Part shown: positions 32,521-39,828 of the stretch, piece by piece
Position numbering within the stretch: position 1 is the stretch's first letter
How the letters are laid out: each line of letters opens with the position of its first letter
NCBI GenBank assembly: GCA_016192425.1
Contig: JACPUE010000068.1
Coordinates: 62,001-126,000, forward strand
Source of the DNA: Burkholderiales bacterium
Lineage (GTDB): Bacteria; Pseudomonadota; Gammaproteobacteria; Burkholderiales; Burkholderiaceae_C
DNA: 64,000 nt
Reading direction: 5' to 3'
Position numbers and translations under genes: made by a program
Notes under the pieces: generated by a model
Told to the model about the DNA's origin: nothing
Database searches by the model: none
What the model saw: the letters and a program-made list of their open reading frames with translations, nothing else

Positions 32521-32845
32521 CGTGCCGCCCACACTTGACCCGAGCCTGAGCAAAGTGCTTGCCGGTGTTGCGGGCGCTTTCGTGAGCCTGCGCTTCGTGC
32601 AAGGCAGCGCGCTGGAGCGCGGCAGCATGGCCGTGGGTGGCGCCGTGGTCAGCTACTACGCCACCACGCCTGCAGCGCTGTGGATGGGCATGCAAAACGC
32701 TGAGGGCCTGGTGGGCTTCCTCATCGGGCTGTTCGGCATGGCGATCATCGCCAAGGTGTACGAGGCTATCCACGCCGTGGACGCGCCCCGCATCGCTGCC
32801 GACACCTGGGACGCGATCCGGCGCCGCATCGGCGGGGGAGGGTGA
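32513..32845 (+). CDS. Holin-like membrane protein
   Basis: A 110-residue protein with hydrophobic segments at about 15-30, 38-58 and 65-85 (GSMAVGGAVVSYYATTPAALWMG; GLVGFLIGLFGMAIIAKVYEAI). The basic tail (DAIRRRIGGGG) and the place just upstream of the endolysin support a holin role. It overlaps the previous gene by 8 bases. Confidence 0.65.
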   Translation: MADVPPTLDPSLSKVLAGVAGAFVSLRFVQGSALERGSMAVGGAVVSYYATTPAALWMGMQNAEGLVGFLIGLFGMAIIAKVYEAIHAVDAPRIAADTWDAIRRRIGGGG

Positions 32846-32848
32846 GCC

Positions 32849-33148
32849 ATGGCCACGATCTACACCCTTGCGCTGCTCATCATCGCGGCTGTTAGTGCGC
32901 TGGGGGTGTTGCACCCCCGGTATGAAGACACGCTGCTGCAGCGTGTGGGCATGGCCGTGGCCTGCTTGGGCGCCGTGGCTGAACTGGCTGCCCTGGCCAG
33001 CGGCTACGACCGCATCAACGCACACATCACAACTTCTACGGGCGCGGCCCTGTTCGCGCTGGGCACCATGCTCAAAAAGTGGCGCGGCCCCCGCATGGGG
33101 CGGCGCCGTACCGACAAACACGCAAGACAAGGGAGGCACCCATGCTGA
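32849..33148 (+). CDS. Second holin-like membrane protein
   Basis: A 99-residue protein with three hydrophobic segments (IYTLALLIIAAVSALGVL; VGMAVACLGAVAELAALA; TGAALFALGTML) and a very basic C-terminus (RGPRMGRRRTDKHARQGR). It overlaps the endolysin start by 7 bases. With the protein before it, it may form a holin/antiholin pair. Confidence 0.65.
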   Translation: MATIYTLALLIIAAVSALGVLHPRYEDTLLQRVGMAVACLGAVAELAALASGYDRINAHITTSTGAALFALGTMLKKWRGPRMGRRRTDKHARQGRHPC

Positions 33149-33705
33149 CCGTTGACACCCTGCGCGCGGCCACCGGCTGCACCGCAGCCCGCGCGCAAGA
33201 CTGGCTGGCGCACATCCAGCGCGCGTGCGACTTGTTTGCCATCAACACCCCCGCGCGGCTGGCCGCTTTCTTGGCCCAAATCGGCCACGAATCGGGCCGC
33301 CTGGCCTACGTGCGCGAGATCTGGGGGCCCACCCCTGCGCAGCAGCGCTACGAGGGCCGCGCCGACCTGGGAAACACCCAGCCCGGCGACGGCAAGCGCT
33401 ACCTGGGCCGGGGCCTGATCCAGACCACGGGCCGCGCCAACTACCGCGCCACGCGCGACGGCCTGGCGCAGTTTGTGCCCCACGTGCCCGACTTTGAGGC
33501 CGTTCCAGCGCTGCTGGAGCGCCCCGACCTGGCCGCCCTGAGCGCTGCGTGGTACTGGCGCAGCCGGGGCCTCAACGCCCTGGCCGATGCGGGCGACTTT
33601 GTGTCCATCACCCGCCGCATCAACGGCGGCACCAACGGCCTTGCAGACCGGCAGGCCCTGCACCACGCGGCCTGCCTGGCACTGGGTGCTGTGGGGGCGG
33701 CATGA
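33142..33705 (+). CDS. Endolysin, glycoside hydrolase family 19
   Basis: A 187-residue chitinase-like lysozyme. The catalytic Glu lies in FLAQIGHESGRLAYVREIW; family motifs KRYLGRGLIQTTGRANYRA and WYWRSRGLNALAD follow. No signal peptide is seen, so release depends on the holins. It should cut peptidoglycan glycan strands. Confidence 0.92.
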   Translation: MLTVDTLRAATGCTAARAQDWLAHIQRACDLFAINTPARLAAFLAQIGHESGRLAYVREIWGPTPAQQRYEGRADLGNTQPGDGKRYLGRGLIQTTGRANYRATRDGLAQFVPHVPDFEAVPALLERPDLAALSAAWYWRSRGLNALADAGDFVSITRRINGGTNGLADRQALHHAACLALGAVGAA

Positions 33706-34238
33706 TCCCCGTCCTCTACACCCACGCCGCCGCCGCAGCCATCGCTGCAGCCCTGGCCTTTGGCGCTACGTGGCAAGTGCAAGCCTGGCGCTGGGCCGCA
33801 GCCGACGGCCAGCGCATCGAGCAAGAGCAAATCGCCCAGGCCGCGCGCGAAACCGACGCCCGCCAGCAACGCCACTTTGCCGACCACGCCGCCGCGCAGC
33901 ACGCGCAGCAGCTCGCCACTATCAACACCCAACTCGGAGACGCCCATGCCCACATCGCGCAACTCTCTGGCCGCGCTTGCTTCGGCGCTGGCACTGTCCG
34001 CATGCTCAACGGTATCGGGGCCAGTGGTCTTGGGGTGCGAGCCCCTGCCGCAAACCCTGCGGGTGCGCCCCCAGCCCCTGCCGCCCCTGCGCCTGACGAC
34101 GCCTACGCCAGCGAGCGCGACACCGCAGAGCACATCGCCCTCTGCCGCGCCAGCTATGCGGCCGTGAGCGACCAGCTCAATCGGATTCTCGACATCGAGG
34201 ACGAGCGCGAGCGCCGCCGTGCAGCCACGTCACGTTGA
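33702..34238 (+). CDS. Rz-like i-spanin
   Basis: A 178-residue protein with an N-terminal membrane anchor (HAAAAAIAAALAFGATWQVQAW) and a long helical periplasmic part (GQRIEQEQIAQAARETDARQQRHFADHAA). It follows the endolysin with an ATGA overlap and holds a lipoprotein frame inside it, as in lambda Rz/Rz1. It should link the inner membrane to the outer-membrane spanin. Confidence 0.85.
   Translation: MIPVLYTHAAAAAIAAALAFGATWQVQAWRWAAADGQRIEQEQIAQAARETDARQQRHFADHAAAQHAQQLATINTQLGDAHAHIAQLSGRACFGAGTVRMLNGIGASGLGVRAPAANPAGAPPAPAAPAPDDAYASERDTAEHIALCRASYAAVSDQLNRILDIEDERERRRAATSR
33946..34167 (+). CDS. Rz1-like o-spanin lipoprotein, embedded in the Rz gene
   Basis: A 73-residue frame in +1 phase inside the Rz-like gene. 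It has GGAGA before its ATG, a signal sequence with lipobox LALSAC (Cys 20), and a Pro-rich mature part (CEPLPQTLRVRPQPLPPLR). These are the three marks of Rz1-type outer-membrane spanins. Confidence 0.85.
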   Translation: MPTSRNSLAALASALALSACSTVSGPVVLGCEPLPQTLRVRPQPLPPLRLTTPTPASATPQSTSPSAAPAMRP

Positions 34239-34386
34239 CCAACCCACGCGCCCAAAGCGCCTGGCCCAGCAGCAAAAACAGCGCCAACGCCGCGCCCAGC
34301 GCGAGCTGGAGCAGGCCCTGCGCGAGCGCGCAGAACAAGACGCAGCCCCACGCCGCGATGACGGTCTGATGCCGCGCATAGATTAG
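34219..34386 (+). CDS. Possible small basic coiled-coil protein
   Basis: A 55-residue frame from GTG 34219 that overlaps the end of the Rz-like gene. The product is highly charged (RLAQQQKQRQRRAQRELEQALRERAEQD region). No ribosome-binding site stands out, so the call is weak. Confidence 0.35.
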   Translation: MQPRHVDQPTRPKRLAQQQKQRQRRAQRELEQALRERAEQDAAPRRDDGLMPRID

Positions 34387-34408
34387 GGTTTGCCCCTGCA
34401 AAAAAGGC

Positions 34409-34436
34409 TTGCGAAGTTTCAAAATGAGACTACAAT
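34409..34436 (+). promoter_or_regulatory. Sigma-70-type promoter of the right-end cluster
   Basis: TTGCGA at 34409-34414 and TACAAT at 34431-34436 are 16 bases apart in a locally AT-rich stretch, 69 bases before the next start codon. The leader holds a short hairpin TGCACA-N8-TGTGCA near 34444-34463. A separate promoter after the lysis genes suggests lysogen expression of the following cluster. Confidence 0.6.
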
Positions 34437-34504
34437 TCAACCCATGCACACGAAATCATGTGCACCGCCCCGGCGGCTCCGGGAATCCTCTGAAGGATCA
34501 CATC

Positions 34505-34771
34505 ATGGCAAATACCACCCTCGTCACCGTTTCTGGCGGCTTCCACAACGCCGGTGAAATCAAAATCCGCGCCAAGGTCGATCCGCGCGGTGGCATCAAG
34601 CTAAGCGAGGGCCAGGCCAAGCGCATTGGCAATCACATGTGCGGAATAAAGGGTTGCATCTGCGGAATGCACCACGGCTGGCTCGTGGAAGGCGTTTCGC
34701 ACGGCGATTTGTCTGAGGCGCTGGCGGATGCCAACGCAGACCGCTACCTCAATTCCTCGCGCAACCGCTGA
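34505..34771 (+). CDS. Hypothetical protein of right-end cluster, Cys/His motif
   Basis: An 88-residue protein (MANTTLVTVSGGFHNAGEIKIRAKVDP...). AAGGA lies before its ATG. The segment HMCGIKGCICGMHHGW has C-x4-C-x-C plus two His and could bind a metal. It is the first gene after its own promoter. I do not recognise a family. Confidence 0.62.
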   Translation: MANTTLVTVSGGFHNAGEIKIRAKVDPRGGIKLSEGQAKRIGNHMCGIKGCICGMHHGWLVEGVSHGDLSEALADANADRYLNSSRNR

Positions 34772-35106
34772 TGCAGCAGACCGACGCCCTGATTCACCTG
34801 CGCGTCCCGGCTGCCACAAAGGCGCGCTGGGTGCGCGAAAGCCGGGCCGCTGGGATGCGGCTCACGGATTGGATAGTTACCCGCATTGACGGGCAAAAAG
34901 GAGAGAAGACCATGATCCAGTACACCATCCGCCCCTCCGTCCTGACCGTGGACACGCGCGCTGCCGCAGATGCCTGCAATCGTGAGCTGGCCTCTGCTGG
35001 CGACACATTTGACAGGAGCGCGGTCGAAAAGAAGTTGGCAGAATGCGCGCCCAGCCTGCGCGAGTGGCTGACCATCGATGCAGAAGAGATCGAGGTCGAG
35101 GAATGA
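34771..35106 (+). CDS. Hypothetical protein with ribbon-helix-helix-like N-terminus
   Basis: A 111-residue frame. Residues 6-45 (ALIHLRVPAATKARWVRESRAAGMRLTDWIVTRI) look like a ribbon-helix-helix DNA-binding unit. A second ATG (34912, MIQYTIRPSV) has a strong GGAGAGAAGACC site before it, so a shorter 64-residue product may also be made. The start overlaps the upstream stop (TGATG). Confidence 0.6.
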   Translation: MQQTDALIHLRVPAATKARWVRESRAAGMRLTDWIVTRIDGQKGEKTMIQYTIRPSVLTVDTRAAADACNRELASAGDTFDRSAVEKKLAECAPSLREWLTIDAEEIEVEE

Positions 35107-35414
35107 CATCTACTCCCATCGCCATCCCCGAGGGGGTGGCATTCGCCGACCTGCGCCTTGCGCGCGACGGGGCCACGGGTGATGTGTCATTTGACACCGC
35201 CGTGATTGAGCACATCGAGCGCGAGAGCGGCCTGCCTGCTGGTTTTTTCATGGGCCAGCATGAGGATGCCGTGGCATCCCTCATAACCACCTGGTACAGC
35301 GCCCACAGAGCCGCCGGTGGCGACCCCGACCCGGTGGCCGAAGACCTGCTTGCCGAGGTGCGATCCGAAGACGCAGCAGGTCAGCCCTACAGCCACAAGC
35401 CGGGCCGCGCATGA
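35103..35414 (+). CDS. Hypothetical phage protein
   Basis: A 103-residue acidic protein (MTSTPIAIPEGVAFADLRLARDGATGDVSFD...). It contains DTAVIEHIERESGLPAGFF and a helical AVASLITTWYSAHRAAGG. It overlaps both neighbours by ATGA. Function unknown; it lies in the moron-like cluster. Confidence 0.6.
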   Translation: MTSTPIAIPEGVAFADLRLARDGATGDVSFDTAVIEHIERESGLPAGFFMGQHEDAVASLITTWYSAHRAAGGDPDPVAEDLLAEVRSEDAAGQPYSHKPGRA

Positions 35415-35635
35415 CCCCCGCCGACCTTCGCGCCTGGCAGGCCCACATGGGCCTGACGTACGACACAGCGGCCCAGGCCCTGGGCGTGAGCCGGTCAACG
35501 TATGCCGAGTGGGTTGCAGGCAAAAGCCGCACCACCGGCAAGCCCGTTGCGCCGAGCCGCACTGTCGCGCTGGCCTGTGCTGCCCTGGCTGCTGGGCTTG
35601 AGCCGTGGGGGCATCATCCCATCGCGGCTGAGTGA
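35411..35635 (+). CDS. XRE-type HTH DNA-binding protein
   Basis: A 74-residue single-domain protein: DLRAWQAHMGLTYDTAAQALGVSRSTYAEWVAGKSRTTGK is a clear helix-turn-helix of the XRE type. It is the last phage gene before the boundary. It could control the right-end promoter. Confidence 0.75.
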   Translation: MTPADLRAWQAHMGLTYDTAAQALGVSRSTYAEWVAGKSRTTGKPVAPSRTVALACAALAAGLEPWGHHPIAAE

Positions 35636-35651
35636 TACGCAAAGTGATACG
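35631..35651. repeat. Direct repeat AGTGATACG x2 near the prophage right end
   Basis: Two exact copies of AGTGATACG (35631-35639, 35643-35651), 12 bases apart, overlap the end of the last phage gene. They could be integrase arm-type sites, which is inference from position. Confidence 0.35.
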
Positions 35652-35670
35652 ACCGCCCCGCCCGCACTCT

Positions 35671-35698
35671 GCAGGCGACCCATTGAACTACGAGGAGC
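35671..35698 (-). other. tRNA 5'-end-like fragment, possible attR
   Basis: On the minus strand GCTCCTC-GT-AGTTCAATGG looks like the acceptor strand and D-arm start of a tRNA gene. It then loses tRNA structure towards the phage. It lies where the prophage should end. It is not a functional tRNA as seen. Confidence 0.25.
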
Positions 35699-35731
35699 GG
35701 CAGCGCAGGATTGTACGCGTTCGAACGCTTC

Positions 35732-35786
35732 CATTTTGATAGCTGTTCACGCTTGATGGACAAGCGCTGCAGGCCAATTTGGCCTA
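35732..35786. repeat. Dispersed Comamonadaceae-type intergenic repeat, copy 1
   Basis: TTTTGATAGCTGTTCACGCT followed by ACAAGCGCTGCAGGCC is a longer copy of a repeat also found at 45410, 46719 and 60001. Its core reads ATAGCTG-n-CGCTT...AAGCGCTG with an inner inverted repeat (GCGCTT/AAGCGC type). It marks the chromosomal side of the boundary. Confidence 0.6.
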
Positions 35787-35796
35787 AATTGAACCT

Positions 35797-38700
35797 TCAG
35801 TCGAAACGCCGGGTGTAGATCAGGTCCAGCGCGGCCTTTTCGCCTGTCTGGGCGCGCAGGGTGAGGTGGCGCGAGAGGTCGTAAAAGATGTACAGCGTGC
35901 CCAGTGCTCCCGAGAGACTGCGCTCGTAGCTCAGGTACAGGTCTTGCGACAGCCGCTTGCCCAGGGTGAGGGCGGCGGTGCTGGCGCCGTTGCTGTCTTC
36001 GGTGCTGCGGATGCCCAGTTCGTCCAGCCCCAGGCGGCTGGCCAGGGGGGCGGTGGGGGTGGCGCCATTGCTGCCCAGCAGCGCCAGCGCGGCCTGTTGC
36101 AGCAGCACGGCTTCGGCGCTGCCGCTGGAGGTGTTGCGGCCCAGCACGACCAGGGCCAGTTTTTCGGCGTCGGGCCGCTCGGGGTCGGCGTACAGGCGCA
36201 CGCGCGGGGCCTGTGCCGTGCCTTGCACCTGTACGCCCGCCCGTGTGCTGAGGTGCGGGCGCATGGCCAGGATGTCCAGCGCCGGGTCGTCGTAGGGGCC
36301 GTTGAAGCGGATCAGCCCGTTTTCTACGTCCAGCATCTGGCCCCAGGCGCGGTAGCGGCCTTGTACGGTGCGCACTTCGCCGGTCACGCGCAGCGGGGCG
36401 CCTGCGGGGCCGCCACTGTTCAGTGCGATCTGCCCGGCAAGGCGTGTGGTGATGCCGTGGCCTTGCACGGCAAAGTCGTCGCCCAGGTCCAGGCGCAGGG
36501 CGACTTCGGGTGTGCGGGCCGGGGGGCGCGGGGGGGCTTCGGCGGTGCTGTGCGTTGGCTCGTTGGCGCGGTGTACGACCACGTCGCTGCCCAGGCGGGG
36601 GGCGTTTGCGTCGGGCAGCAGCAGGGCGGCGCGGTCGGCACGCAGTTGGCCCTGCAGGCGCACCTGGCCCTGGGCCAGGGTGGCGCGCACGCTGCCCGAT
36701 ACGCTGGCCTGGCGGTCGGCGCGGGCCAGCACCTGCAGGGTGTGGGCCTGGGCGGTCAGGTCCATGGCCAGGCCCTGGCCTGCGGCCCAGGTGATGTGGC
36801 CCTGGGCCTGCAGGTAGCCGCCCTCGCGCGGGGGCGGTGTGCGGTTGCCGCTGTAGCCGGGGATGTGGGCGCCGCCGCCGGGGCTGCCTTGCAGGCGCAG
36901 TTCGGTGATCTCGATGCGGTCGCCCTGCAGCGCTGCGCGCAGGCGGCCGTCGCGCAGGTCCAGGCCGTCCAGCACCGAGCGCAGCGCAAAGCCGTCTGCC
37001 GCCAGGCTGCCGTGCCAGCGCGGCTGGCTGCGCGTGCCCGAGAGGGTGGCCTGCGCATCCAGCGTGCCCTGCACGCGCCAGCCTGGCGGCGCCAGGGCTG
37101 ACCACACCCCCAGTTGCGGCAGGCGGGCCTGCACCTGTGCGGCCACGGGGGCTTGCTCGGGCCAGCGCCAGCCTTGGCCTGTGGCTGCCAGTTGCGTGGA
37201 TGCCTGCACCTCCAGCGTGCCAGCGCGGGCGCTGTCCCAGTGCAGGCGACCGCGCAGGGTGCCGCCTTCGGTATCCACCTGCAAGGCCAGCGTGCGCACA
37301 CCGGCGGTGCCGGGGGCGGCGCCGGTGTCTGCCAGGGGCAAGGGCAGGTCGCCGCTTTCGCGTTGCAGGCTGGCGCTGGCGCGCGGGCGGGGGCCGCCCT
37401 CGGTGTCCCAGCGGCCTTGCAGCAGCAAGGGGGCGATGCCTTGCGCCGTGGCGGGCAATGGGGCGGCAGGTGAGGACGCCAGCGCTGCCAGCCAGGCCAG
37501 CGGCAGGCCGCCCAGCGTGCCACGGCTTTGCCACTGCCAGGGCTGCGTGGGGTGGGTGCGCAGGCGCTGCGGCTCCCAGCGCAGTAGCGTGTGGCCGGGC
37601 AAGGGGCCGCTGATGTGGGCCGAGCCCGCATCCGCCTGCAAGGCCAGCGTGGGGCCGGGTTCGGTGTGCAGCGCCAAGGCCAGGGGGTCTGCCAGGGCCA
37701 GCACCCAGGGCTTGCCTGCGCCCGTTGCCATGGGCTGGGCCGTCAGTTGCAGGGTGGCGATGCGGGCATGCCATGCCGACCCGGCTGGGGCGTTGTGCGC
37801 CGGGGCCTCCTGGCCGCCGCTCAGGCGGGTTTGCAGGCGCAGGCGCTGGCCTTGCGCCAGGGCCTGGGCGTCCAGGTCGAGCCGGGCCTGCGCCGCATTG
37901 CCGCTGAGCCGGGCCTGCACATCGCGCCATTGCAGTGCGGGCGTGGTGTGGGAGTCTGCCGTGCGTGCGGCCCAATCCAGGCGTGGGGCGGCCAGGGTGG
38001 CTTCAAGCTGTGGTGCGGGGCTGTTGGCACTGCGGGCTGCGCCTGCCTGCACTTGCAGGCTGTCCTTCCAGCCGCCTTGCCAGCGCAGGTCCAACCGGGC
38101 CTGGCCCTGGGCCGTGCCTGCGTCCAGTGCGCCGGGCGGCAGGCCGGGCAGGGTGCGCAACCAGGCCTGTACCTGGGCGGCCTGCTGCACGTCCACCTGG
38201 GCCTGGCCTGCGCCGCTGTGGGCGCTCCAGTGTCCGCTGGCCTGGGCGCTGGCGCCGGGCAGCGTGAGGTTCAGGCTGCCGCGTGCCTGGGGTGTATCGG
38301 CCCAGCGCAGTTCCAGCCCTGGGCTTTGCGCGCGGGCCTGCAGGGCTTGCAGGTCCAGGCGGTCGATCTGCAGGCTGCCGTCGTGCCAGCGGCCCTGGGC
38401 GCGGGCATGGTCCAGGCGCAGGCCCGGCCCAGGCGCTGTGCGGCGTGTGTCGGCCTGTACGTCCACGCGCCAGTCCAAGCCCGTGGCGTTCTGTTGTGCC
38501 TGCAGTGATCCGCTGAGGGGCTGCGGCGCCCAGGCGCTGTGCAGCAGGGAGGGGCTGAAGGCGTGTAACTGGGCGCTGCCTTCCAGGGCCTTGTCGGTAG
38601 GGTGGTAGCGGCCTTGCAGGGTCATGTGGCCGCTGCCTGCCTGCAGGCGGGCCTGGGCCAGCTCCCACAGCGTACCGTCGTAGCGGGCGCGGGCTTGCAG

Positions 38701-39828
38701 GGCCTGCAGAGGCAGGCGTTGCTGGTCCCAGGGGCCGTGCTGTGGGTTGGTCAACTGGGCGTCAATCTGCCAGCCCGCACCTTCTGGCTGCACCTGTACG
38801 TGGCCCTGCAGCGCGGTGTGCGGCGCCTGGGGCCACAGAATGGCCAAGTCCAGCGCCTGTAGCTGGACCCGGGCCTGGCGCAGCGGTTGCGCGGCCCAGG
38901 GCGCCACGGTGGCGTCGATCTGGGCGGCGGTGTGCGTGGTGGGGCCGTGTGCTGTGTCGGGCTGCAGTTGGGCCTGCAACTGCAGCAGGGCATCGGCCCC
39001 GGCCAGAGGGCCTTGCAGCCGGGCCTGTGCCTGAAGAACCAGGTCCTGCCCGGTCGCGGTGCTGGTGTGCACCTGGCCCTGGGCCTTCACGTCCAATGCC
39101 ATGGGGGCCAGGGCCTGCAGCGTGCCGCTGGCCTGGTAGCGGCCCTGGGCCATCTGCACCTGGGTGAGCTCCAGCCGGTGCGTGTTGCCGTCGTACCCGT
39201 AGTGCGCCTGCAGGTCTTGCGCCAGGGGCTGGCCGTTCCAGTGGATCTGGCCGATGTGGGCTGGAGTGTCCACGGGCAGGGGCAGGCCGAGCTGTGTCGG
39301 CGCGGTCGTGTTGTGCTGGGCCACGCTGGGCTGGGGGGTGTGGGTCAGCGCAAGCTGTGCGGCCTGCAGGCGTGTGAGCACCACACGGCCCTGCAGGAGC
39401 GTGGCAAGGTCCCAGGCGATCTGCACGTCCTGGGCCTGCACCTGCAGGCCGGGGCCGCTCCAGCGCAGCGAGGCCATGCGGCCCCCATGGCGCAGGCTGC
39501 CCTGCACGCCCTGGACCTCGAGCTGTTGGCCTGCGGGCAGCAGCGGGGTGATCCATTGCACTGCCGTGGCCAGTGAGCCGGGCAGGTGCAGCCACACCAG
39601 CAGGGCCGTGCAGGCCAGCAGCACCAGGGCGCCCGCGCGCATCAGGGCATGGCCCAGCAGGGGCAGCAGCCAGGGCTTGCGCCGTGGCGGTGTGCTGGTG
39701 TTTGCACCCTGGCCGGAGGCGGCTGCGTAAGGGTTGGGGCCGCTGGGCCGGCTCGCGCCAGCGGCAAACACCTCGGGGCTGGGCGCGCTGGATGGGGCGG
39801 GTGGGGTACGGCGCGGCATGGTGCCCAT
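35797..39828 (-). CDS. tamB: Translocation and assembly module protein TamB
   Basis: A 1343-residue protein with an N-terminal membrane anchor (ALMRAGALVLLACTALLVWL) after a Pro-rich cytoplasmic tail, a very long beta-rich periplasmic body with repeated strand pairs, and the DUF490 C-terminus (RYRAWGQMLDVENGLIRFNGPYDDPALDILA, ... ending YIFYDLSRHLTLRAQTGEKAALDLIYTRRFD region). TamB spans the periplasm and works with TamA in outer-membrane protein or phospholipid transport. ATG 39828 shares one base with the tamA stop, so both are one operon. Confidence 0.92.
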   Translation of the reverse strand: MGTMPRRTPPAPSSAPSPEVFAAGASRPSGPNPYAAASGQGANTSTPPRRKPWLLPLLGHALMRAGALVLLACTALLVWLHLPGSLATAVQWITPLLPAGQQLEVQGVQGSLRHGGRMASLRWSGPGLQVQAQDVQIAWDLATLLQGRVVLTRLQAAQLALTHTPQPSVAQHNTTAPTQLGLPLPVDTPAHIGQIHWNGQPLAQDLQAHYGYDGNTHRLELTQVQMAQGRYQASGTLQALAPMALDVKAQGQVHTSTATGQDLVLQAQARLQGPLAGADALLQLQAQLQPDTAHGPTTHTAAQIDATVAPWAAQPLRQARVQLQALDLAILWPQAPHTALQGHVQVQPEGAGWQIDAQLTNPQHGPWDQQRLPLQALQARARYDGTLWELAQARLQAGSGHMTLQGRYHPTDKALEGSAQLHAFSPSLLHSAWAPQPLSGSLQAQQNATGLDWRVDVQADTRRTAPGPGLRLDHARAQGRWHDGSLQIDRLDLQALQARAQSPGLELRWADTPQARGSLNLTLPGASAQASGHWSAHSGAGQAQVDVQQAAQVQAWLRTLPGLPPGALDAGTAQGQARLDLRWQGGWKDSLQVQAGAARSANSPAPQLEATLAAPRLDWAARTADSHTTPALQWRDVQARLSGNAAQARLDLDAQALAQGQRLRLQTRLSGGQEAPAHNAPAGSAWHARIATLQLTAQPMATGAGKPWVLALADPLALALHTEPGPTLALQADAGSAHISGPLPGHTLLRWEPQRLRTHPTQPWQWQSRGTLGGLPLAWLAALASSPAAPLPATAQGIAPLLLQGRWDTEGGPRPRASASLQRESGDLPLPLADTGAAPGTAGVRTLALQVDTEGGTLRGRLHWDSARAGTLEVQASTQLAATGQGWRWPEQAPVAAQVQARLPQLGVWSALAPPGWRVQGTLDAQATLSGTRSQPRWHGSLAADGFALRSVLDGLDLRDGRLRAALQGDRIEITELRLQGSPGGGAHIPGYSGNRTPPPREGGYLQAQGHITWAAGQGLAMDLTAQAHTLQVLARADRQASVSGSVRATLAQGQVRLQGQLRADRAALLLPDANAPRLGSDVVVHRANEPTHSTAEAPPRPPARTPEVALRLDLGDDFAVQGHGITTRLAGQIALNSGGPAGAPLRVTGEVRTVQGRYRAWGQMLDVENGLIRFNGPYDDPALDILAMRPHLSTRAGVQVQGTAQAPRVRLYADPERPDAEKLALVVLGRNTSSGSAEAVLLQQAALALLGSNGATPTAPLASRLGLDELGIRSTEDSNGASTAALTLGKRLSQDLYLSYERSLSGALGTLYIFYDLSRHLTLRAQTGEKAALDLIYTRRFD

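Larger units (their letters stand above)
1..35710. mobile_element. Siphovirus-type prophage, left end outside the window
   Basis: A full set of phage modules is seen in order: leftward early arm, divergent repressor/Cro control region, replication, antitermination, terminase, HK97-type head, long tail, lysis and a small right-end cluster. The chromosomal gene tamB follows immediately. No integrase is seen, so it and attL should lie to the left of base 1. The right boundary is placed between the last phage-like gene (stop at 35635) and a dispersed chromosomal repeat at 35732. All structural genes needed for a siphovirus are open and unbroken, so the prophage may be functional. The exact boundary is inference. 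Confidence 0.93.

Noticed and set aside
35664-35705. Intact tRNA gene at the prophage right end
   Set aside because: Only the first 20 or so bases resemble a tRNA; no anticodon arm or T-arm follows on that strand.
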